Source: Omphiscola glabra
Taxonomy: Eukaryota; Mollusca; Gastropoda; Lymnaeidae
Length of the DNA: 64,000 bases
Direction: 5' to 3'
NCBI GenBank assembly: GCA_964017045.1
Contig: OZ024804.1
Location: 25,176,899 to 25,240,898, forward strand
Shown: positions 57,444 to 64,000 of the stretch, piece by piece
Numbering within the stretch: position 1 is the first letter of the stretch
Layout of the letters: every line of letters starts with the position of its first letter
Made by a program: the position numbers and the translations under genes
The notes under the pieces: model-generated
The model's input: only the letters and a program-made list of their open reading frames with translations
The model's database searches: none
What the model was told of the DNA's origin: nothing

Positions 57444-58637
57444 ATGGACCAAACAGAGCCTAGCAGTAGTAATGGACATAAAACGGCCTATCAGAAAGTA
57501 TGGCCCCCCAAAAAACTACCAGAAATTGTGGACAATAAAAATCCCTCCAGAGTTAATGGGCGAAAAATAGATCATTTTAAATCCTGGTCCACCAATAGTT
57601 TGCCCGAGTTTACTAACAAAAAAAAGACCATCAAAGGTTATGGTTCAAAACTAGCCTACCAAAAAGTGTGGCCCACAGACATTCAAAAACAGGATTCGGG
57701 CCTTAAACAGCCCAGTGGTAATGGCTCAAAACTAAACTACCAAAAAGTGTGGCCCTCAAACAGCAAGACACAGGTTTCTGACCATAAACCGCCCACAATT
57801 AGTAATGGATCAAAAATAGCCTTTAAAAAGATTTGGCCAACAAACAGTAAAACATTACACATGGACCTGATCGAGCCTATCGGCGTTTATGGATCCAAAC
57901 TTGACTACCGAAAATTATGGCAAACAAACAGCTTAACAAGAGTAACAGATAATGGACAGCCCACTAGCGTTTATGAGTCACCAACAGGGTATCATGAAAT
58001 ATGGATCAAAAATAGATCATCAGACTTAAAGGACCACAAGCTGACCAAAAGTGTTTATAAATCACAAGCGGCGTACCAGAACATATGGACCACAAAAAGC
58101 ATACCAGATGTTATTGAGCACAAAATGTCTACCAAAAGGTATCGACCAGAAACAGCTTCCGGGAAGTATTGGGGTATAAACAGCCTATCAGACGCAGAGT
58201 TCTTCAGTCAGTCCACCTTAGGTTACGAACCTCAGAGATGCCACCAAACATGGTGGAACTGCAGAAGCCCATCAGAGATTCTGAGCCACCAACAGAGAAC
58301 GAACTGCTACAAACAAGACATTGAACGCAGGAGGTTATGGGCCCCAAGCAGCCCACCGCAACGATGTCCAGGATACGAGTCAGAACAAGAAACGTGGACT
58401 GGCGAATTTATAGAAATTAATCTCCAAAATGAGAACAGCTTCGAATGTGGCTGTGTGGCTCACTTAGAGGAGGACGCCTACGATGATGTCTGCTGTGCTG
58501 TTGTAGCGCTATCTAGTGGCGAAGGTGTAATGGATTTGCCCGAAACCTGGCGCTCCCAATGTTCGTGTGATGATGCCTACTGGACATACGAAGTCGAGAA
58601 GGGTTACTGTCCGGAAATTAGGTTTCAACATTTCTGA
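57444..58637 (+). CDS. Novel 28-residue-repeat protein, ORF G (397 aa)
   Basis: ATG 57444, TGA 58635-58637. Residues 11-289 are ten tandem units of 28 (one of 27) residues with consensus GSKLxYQKVWPTNSLxxVxD plus a HKxPTxxY end, then a partial eleventh unit (to about residue 311). The Trp at unit position 10 is present in all eleven; an aromatic at position 6 and a final Tyr/Asn recur. Unit divergence increases toward the C terminus. Residues 312-397 are acidic with Cys pairs (ECGC, DVCC, QCSC). There is no signal peptide or membrane helix, unlike its upstream neighbours. No family recognised. It is the last ORF before the poly(A) hexamers, 155 bp after ORF F. Confidence 0.82.
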   Translation: MDQTEPSSSNGHKTAYQKVWPPKKLPEIVDNKNPSRVNGRKIDHFKSWSTNSLPEFTNKKKTIKGYGSKLAYQKVWPTDIQKQDSGLKQPSGNGSKLNYQKVWPSNSKTQVSDHKPPTISNGSKIAFKKIWPTNSKTLHMDLIEPIGVYGSKLDYRKLWQTNSLTRVTDNGQPTSVYESPTGYHEIWIKNRSSDLKDHKLTKSVYKSQAAYQNIWTTKSIPDVIEHKMSTKRYRPETASGKYWGINSLSDAEFFSQSTLGYEPQRCHQTWWNCRSPSEILSHQQRTNCYKQDIERRRLWAPSSPPQRCPGYESEQETWTGEFIEINLQNENSFECGCVAHLEEDAYDDVCCAVVALSSGEGVMDLPETWRSQCSCDDAYWTYEVEKGYCPEIRFQHF

Positions 58638-59564
58638 AATACGAACTTATGAAAATAAGTGGGGAAAAAAGGGGGTTGGGGTCTGAGGGCAGGTGAGGAA
58701 TGGTGAAGGTAACACAGATAAAAATCTGTCCCCTGTCCTGGGAAGAAATTGTTACTTTATTTAGTAAGTTGTGTCGTAAAGAGTTATTTTAAAAATAGAC
58801 TTAAAGATATTACTTGTTTCTTAAAAATACAAAGAGCAAATGTCAATGAGGTAGTTTGCAGCAATGCATTATGTACTTTAATGAAAGGGCAAATTGTCAA
58901 ATTGGTTTCGTATTTCTCGTATTAAACTTTTTTATTATATTATATTATAGCAAATAGCTGTACTTGGGCATGAACATTATCTTTGTCTCAAGAGAAGGAA
59001 AAGTTTATACACAAAAATTAAATAAAAATCAATTGGAACATAAAACTAAAACATGGAACAACTTATCGCAACCCTGTCATGTATATCAAACCTCTATGTT
59101 ATATAAGCATTATCTCTATGTCATATATGCAATACCGCTATGTTATATATGCAACACCTATCTGTTATGTATGCAACAATTCTCTGTTATATATGCAAAA
59201 GTTCCTTTTTTAAAATCTAGTTTAAAATTAATTTGGCAATTATAAATTACTTGTACTATGTAACATGTGTACGATTTGAGAGAAACATTTATTTGTCTAT
59301 TATAAAAGCCCGCGCTGTCAGTGGGTGGCAGGGTGCATTCAGTGAATAATTTGGACATAATCATAGTTTAAAGGTTCTTGTACCGCAATAAAAAGAAACA
59401 TGTAGAAAAATAACGTTATAGAATAATTCTATTGTGCTTTTATTGCTTAATTCCACGTCAGTTGTTATATCATAGCAAAATTAACGAATTCTGAAACTTG
59501 TTCCTTAGCGTTTAGTTCTAATTTCTTTGCTACCTCACAAGTTCTGTTTGCTTTAACTTACCCT
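58638..59564 (+). other. Probable 3' UTR of the small-ORF cluster and downstream DNA
   Basis: AT-rich. It contains the first canonical poly(A) hexamers downstream of the SKICH terminal exon and a degenerate 24-26-bp repeat with ctatgttatatatgcaac at about 59089-59190. Confidence 0.55.
58921..58926 (+). promoter_or_regulatory. Candidate poly(A) signal ATTAAA
   Basis: ATTAAA 284 bp after the ORF G stop. Further AATAAA hexamers lie at 59021-59026 and 59387-59392. One of these probably ends the polycistronic-type transcript. Confidence 0.45.
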
Positions 59565-59716
59565 AATGCTCAGTTTCCACGATCGAAATTTCGTAACATT
59601 TTCTTTAATTTTTCGTCAAATTTCTTTTTGAACGCTCTATCCTATACAGAATACTGCGTTCAAAAAGAAATTTGACGAAAATTTGACGAACATTTTATCG
59701 TTTGAACTGAGCATAA
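59565..59716. repeat. Hairpin (foldback) element, copy 2
   Basis: Inner arms of 24 bp (59612-59635 and 59656-59679) are perfect inverses around a 20-nt loop. Outer ends taatgctcag and ctgagcata also pair. The 22-bp core cgtcaaatttctttttgaac + gc is identical to copy 1 at 25689-25710. Confidence 0.85.
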
Positions 59717-60905
59717 GGCATAAGTGTTTATGGTTATTGACCAAGGTATAGACATTTAAGAAGGAGATGTCAAAATCTCAACTGTATTTGGATATTTATT
59801 AGTTGTTTAGTTAGGCACTAGATTTACGGGAAATGTGCGTCTTTTCTTATCTTTCAAAAACTTTCATGTGCACAAATTTAATTTCTTTTCTTTTCGCCAA
59901 AGACAGACTTGCTGATGGATGCATCTTCAATGTTGCATTAATTAATTATATTTTAAAAGGATTGTACGAATAAGAAGGATCAATGCTATTCTAAAAATAA
60001 CGTCATTCTGACTGACTGCTCTTGCTTCATCATTTGGTAACCGATATTTTCAACAACTTTGGTTCTGGTGCGTCTATTACTTTATAAGTCTATTACTTTA
60101 TAAGTCTAACCTTAAAATATTTTCATTCAGTTTAAATGAAACCGCAAGCTACTTTATAATTATTTATAACATGAACTGTTATAAAACATTTTATTTGTTT
60201 TGGCTAAATAATCTGGATACTTTTTTAAATTTAAAGGGTCAAAGTTTACTCTTTTTTTTCTCCACTTGAAGGGCCGAGAAGAAAAAGTACTTAAGAGTTT
60301 TTTTAGAAGTTTTGAGGAAAATGAGTTTAAAGTTTTTAAATTCTTATTTACATACCTAAAAGCTGCTCGAGGTAACTCTGTGTCAAACACTTAAGTACAT
60401 TTTTCATGAATGATATTTTCAGCAAATATTCTGGGGAAGTAATCAATATAATACCTGTCATACCTATTTTTTTCTAAATTGTAACGTAAGTACTTTTTCT
60501 ACTCGGCCCTTTATTTGATTAAATTATACATTCAACATTCTGACGTTTCACTGTTGAATCTCCAAATTAACGGCGTGTGATTATATTATAAATAGTACTA
60601 GTAGGCAGTACATACACATATTTAATTTCTTTTCAACATACTGCCCTCAAAAGTCTTTTGTTACGGTACATCAAGCAAGGCTCACAATAGACACATTTAC
60701 ACACTCTCTATGGTCGGTGTTTGGATTATGGCGTCTTTCAAAGGCTTTCACCAGAGACGCAAACCTTTCAGTCAAATTTAAGCGGAAATTTCTATTGAAG
60801 AAATGATATTAATAAAGGGACAAAACACCTTGCAATCGCCTCTAATATGTTCATGTTGTTATTTCCCTTAGACAAAAAACAATTTTATTACCTCTGTCTC
60901 GTAGA
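59717..60905. other. Intergenic, no gene seen
   Basis: AT-rich, nothing coding recognised. Confidence 0.5.
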
Positions 60906-62121
60906 CAGGGTTGGTGTTACCCGTAGTGGTAAACTCATGGTGTTACCCTTCTCCCCCCCTGACTTCTTCAATGGATTTTTTTCTTGTTAAAACAAGTCAA
61001 AAGTTAAAAAAATTCAAGAACAAAAAAAAAATTAATTGAAGGTCAGAAAGTAAATATATTTAAGAACTGTAACAATGTTACGTTTTAGTTATAGTTATTT
61101 TACATTAAATTCAATTTATTAAAACATTTCTGCCAACTTGTCAATCACTCGATCAATATCAATATCCTTCAGCGTATCACTTTCAAATGATACCAGAGCC
61201 AGTTCAGAAAGACTTGACTACCCCATTGTTCGTGCTAAGCCTTAGTTTTGAAAATCTCCGCTCACATGAGGCCACAAACACAAAGATCGTAAGAAACAAT
61301 GGAAGACCTTATGATTTTGCAATTTTGGGCTCAGTTTCCATTAGCTATCAAACACAGTTTTTAAAAAAAAGTGGATGTTGTCTTGTAACAGTAAAAGCAA
61401 ACAATCTGCAGCAAAAACAGTACAATGTCTGACTGAAGAGCGGATAAACTACCCAGGACCGCAATATTTTCCCGCCATTAGCATCATCCTGTAGAACCGT
61501 TGTTTTGTTGCTTAGCACAAACATTTCGCATTGTTTGGCCGGCCAGGCGTTCCTTCTCTGGTGCCGCCTCACTTGCACCTTTTATTAAAACTAAATTAGA
61601 TATTAGAACATTTTATAAAATATTACTTTTTTAACACTATAAATGAGTACAGAGTCATTTTTTTTTTTATTTTAATTTTTTTCTGATTTTATTCATGTAC
61701 TTAGAATCTCCGACCACATCGTATTTGGTTTTAAATGAAAAGACTTTAGACTTTAGATAAATATAATTTCCCGTTAATTACGACAGTTACCAAAAACTTA
61801 AAATGGCGTTAAATCCTGGTCAAAACGGTGTTTGTTAAGTTTTGTTGAGCTAATTATAGGGTCACCTCATTACTGACGAACCAACCTTGAACTTTTAATA
61901 AAGCATGTATTTGGATTGGTTTACATGTGTGGAATATGTACGTATGATCGGTTATCCTTTTATGAAATTCGGTTATAATTATAGCAAGCTGTTTGTGTTG
62001 TATAAATATGCATTTTCTTCAATTTGGTTCCAATTCCTGAGATGGTGTCACTCCCTGAGACGGTGTTACCCAGGTTCGGTCGGCACACCCTGCCACCCGC
62101 AACCCCTTAGCTACGCCACTG
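60906..62121 (-). mobile_element. Decayed, internally deleted hAT transposon
   Basis: Right end ctacgccactg (to 62121) is the CAGTGGCGTAG terminus also used by MITEs here; the left end near 60906 (caggg) is diverged. Subterminal blocks at both ends share ggtgttaccc. Transposase remnants lie on the minus strand inside. No convincing target duplication. Confidence 0.7.
61119..61578 (-). pseudogene. hAT transposase relic: TTF-type zinc finger joined to hATC domain
   Basis: Minus strand. N-terminal part (61348-61578) contains the zinc-finger-like SWVVYPLFSQTLYCFCCRLF, typical of TTF-type/ZMYM-like hAT proteins. The C-terminal part (61119-61290) is the hAT dimerisation region: VASCERRFSKLRL, then after a frameshift LALVSFESDTLKDIDIDRVI and a stop at 61119-61121. 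The several-hundred-residue catalytic core that normally separates them is missing, so the copy is dead by deletion and frameshift. Confidence 0.82.
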
Positions 62122-62679
62122 TGTCTTAGTTAAGTGTGACCAAAAAAAATTATATACCAGCATTTTACATCTTGTTATACTTTGTAAATAAATATTTATT
62201 AGCCCATTGAAGAGTATTGTAAAACCACTTAACGTAAAGCTGAACTGGAGTATAGATAACACAGGAAAGAAGCTCTTTTGAACACATACAAATTATTGTT
62301 AATCATAAAACATTGATGCAGCTTTTCGCACCTTTCATTTCACATACAGTTACCTCACGCTGTGAGACGGACAGAATACCTTCTGTTCATGGTTGTTTCA
62401 TCGTGCGGATGCGGTAACTTGCCGATACACATATAACGAGGCAGGCGCACGTCCGGCAGAGTTTGCCAATTCAAACGAATTTTAAGACGAACTTAACGAT
62501 CAAACACGGTAAAAAAAAAGTTATTAAATAGTATTGCGAATTTAACATTCAGTACGCCAAAACCGAAATTAAATAATAATAAATTCACTTCACAATAATT
62601 TCACTTATACAAAAATAATGTTCTATTAGTCTTGCATATAAGCAGTCGTCTAAATATAGAGCTTGTCATTGCATATCTT

Positions 62680-62868
62680 CAGTGGCGTAGGTAGAGTGTT
62701 TGGCGCCCGGGGACAAGATTCATTTTGAAGCGCCCTCTTTTCCTTTTTTCAACTCTCAAACACATTATTTTCATCAATAAAATAATACCAAAGCACTATT
62801 TGGCGCCCCTAACTAGCTGGCGCCCAGGTACATCTGTACCCCCTGCCCCCCCCTACGCTACGCCTCTC
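62680..62868. mobile_element. hAT MITE, 189 bp (second copy of the 32655 family)
   Basis: Ends cagtggcgtag and ctacgcctctc. Flanking 8-mers catatctt (62672-62679) and catacctt (62869-62876) match at 7 of 8. Interior co-linear with 32655-32842. Confidence 0.9.
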
Positions 62869-63466
62869 CATACCTTATTTCTTCAGTAGAAATTATTTGA
62901 TTGATTTCACTGGTCCTGTATGAAATGACCAATTCGTTGTAAGTTACACAAGCAAATATTATTGTACAAACATTTAAAAAAAAATTCGTTTAAGTAATAC
63001 TAAACTGTAACGGCAACTTTCTTTGATAACTTTACTGTGTTAAAACGTCTTAATGGTTAAAATGATTGGTTTAACGTTAAAAACTGACCGCTCATTCGGA
63101 CACTCAATGCTTTACCCTGTAGTGTTTTAGATTGCTGAGCTCTCTGAGGCACAACTATAACTCGTTAAATGAGTAGACCAACACAAATATATTCGAGCAA
63201 GACATGCACGTTTAAACCATGGACCGAAAGTGGACACATTTTAAAAAAATATTATTTGAGCTTTTTTTCTTGACTTATTTGAAAAGAAAACAGTGGGGAC
63301 AAGAAGTAGCAGACGCAACATAGAGGGTTGGGGCGAGAAAATACTTCAAAAAGATCGATTTAAACGTGTGATTTTTTTTTTTTTTACAAAAGCTAAAACC
63401 AGGTATAATGACTCGAAACAATTTGATAAATAAAAAAAAATGCTTTATTAATCCAGGAAATGCGCC
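62869..63466. other. Intergenic, no gene seen
   Basis: AT-rich, nothing recognised. Confidence 0.5.
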
Positions 63467-63697
63467 AAGACACATCAAAGTACACGTCTCTTCCTGCCAA
63501 GACACATCAAAGCACACGTCTTTTCCTGCCAAGACACATCAAAGCACACGTCTCTTCCTGCCAAGACACATCAAAGCACACGCCTCTTCCTGCCAAGACA
63601 CATCAAAGCACATGCCTCTTCCTGCCAAGACACATCAAAGCACACGCCTCTTCCTGCCAAGACACATCAAAGCACACGTCTCTTCCTGCCAAGACGG
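63467..63697. repeat. 32-bp minisatellite, about 7 copies
   Basis: Unit caagacacatcaaagcacac + gtctcttcctgc, with minor variants (cgcctc, catgcc). It keeps several frames open on the plus strand; those ORFs are artefacts. Confidence 0.95.
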
Positions 63698-64000
63698 CAG
63701 CAGCACAGCTTCCCGCGCTCGTGGATGAACACTCTACTATGGCATCGCTCCGGAGGGCAGGCCAGCCGTCTTAGGGTCTCCTACAGGAAGCCTTTGTAGA
63801 CTGCAAAGAAAGATGGAAGAGGAAACAAGAGGTTGAAATAAATGAATGCACATTGGGCCCAGACTGGGGGCTTTATTGATCGTTTGTGCTGGGAGGGTGA
63901 GTAAAGGTGTAGGCGAAGCACCGCAACCTAAGGTAACTCTCGTAACAGTGTCACGTGATGATACGTTTGTGTAGAGTAAGGTTTGTTGTGCAACAGCGTA
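63698..64000. other. Window end, no gene seen
   Basis: GC-moderate, no recognisable coding or repeat feature. Confidence 0.45.

Noticed and set aside
63408..63774. Plus-strand ORFs of about 105 residues
   Set aside because: Translations of the 32-bp minisatellite in two frames.

Overview
This is animal genomic DNA: AT-rich, intron-rich, and crowded with minisatellites, hAT-type miniature elements, LINE relics and a tRNA-headed SINE. Nothing in it is prokaryotic. The receptor type, the transposon repertoire and (TTAGGG)-like blocks fit a lophotrochozoan, most likely a gastropod mollusc; that placement is inference. All three protein-coding loci lie on the + strand.

Layout. (1) 2418-4409 is the last coding exon of a class A peptide GPCR, carrying TM1 to TM7 plus a tail of about 350 residues; its N-terminal exon is not identified. 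(2) 4.4-38 kb is gene-poor. It holds more than fifteen tandem-repeat arrays (the largest a 49-bp satellite with a 7-unit higher-order period at 26844-28215), two degenerate LINE pieces (12575-12936 minus, about 13560-15440 plus), SINE copies, a hairpin element, and a cluster of hAT-like and pogo/Tigger-like MITEs at 29.4-37.3 kb, several with clear target-site duplications. (3) 38032-54272 is a 12-exon gene, assembled here by matching splice sites and phases, for a predicted 1,929-residue protein with an N-terminal SKICH domain, a long charged/disordered region, a coiled coil, an NLS-like basic patch and a Pro/Ser/Tyr/Gln-rich C-terminal exon. It is a distant, greatly enlarged relative of the TAX1BP1/CALCOCO (NDP52) family. 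A CpG-containing segment with a CRE and a perfect splice donor near 30.9-31.1 kb may be its 5' non-coding exon.

(4) 54642-58637 is the most unusual part. Directly after the SKICH stop codon, on the same strand, seven ORFs are packed head to tail in about 4 kb: a 66-aa, a 54-aa, a 43-aa, a second 43-aa and a 55-aa ORF, then 455 aa and 397 aa. Five begin with, or largely consist of, one transmembrane segment. Junctions are 4 nt (B/C), a 25-nt overlap (C/D) and 3 nt (E/F), and no AATAAA or ATTAAA occurs in the inter-ORF spacers until 58921. This looks like a polycistronic mRNA for small membrane proteins, rare in animals. The last ORF is built of 28-residue repeats with an invariant tryptophan. 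I recognise no family for these proteins.

(5) 59-64 kb has 3' UTR, a second copy of the hairpin family, a decayed hAT transposase (about 60906-62121) whose zinc finger now abuts the C-terminal dimerisation domain, a MITE with matching ends, and a 32-bp minisatellite. Coordinates of single-exon ORFs are firm; exon joins in the SKICH gene are predicted without transcript evidence; functions of the small ORFs are unknown.
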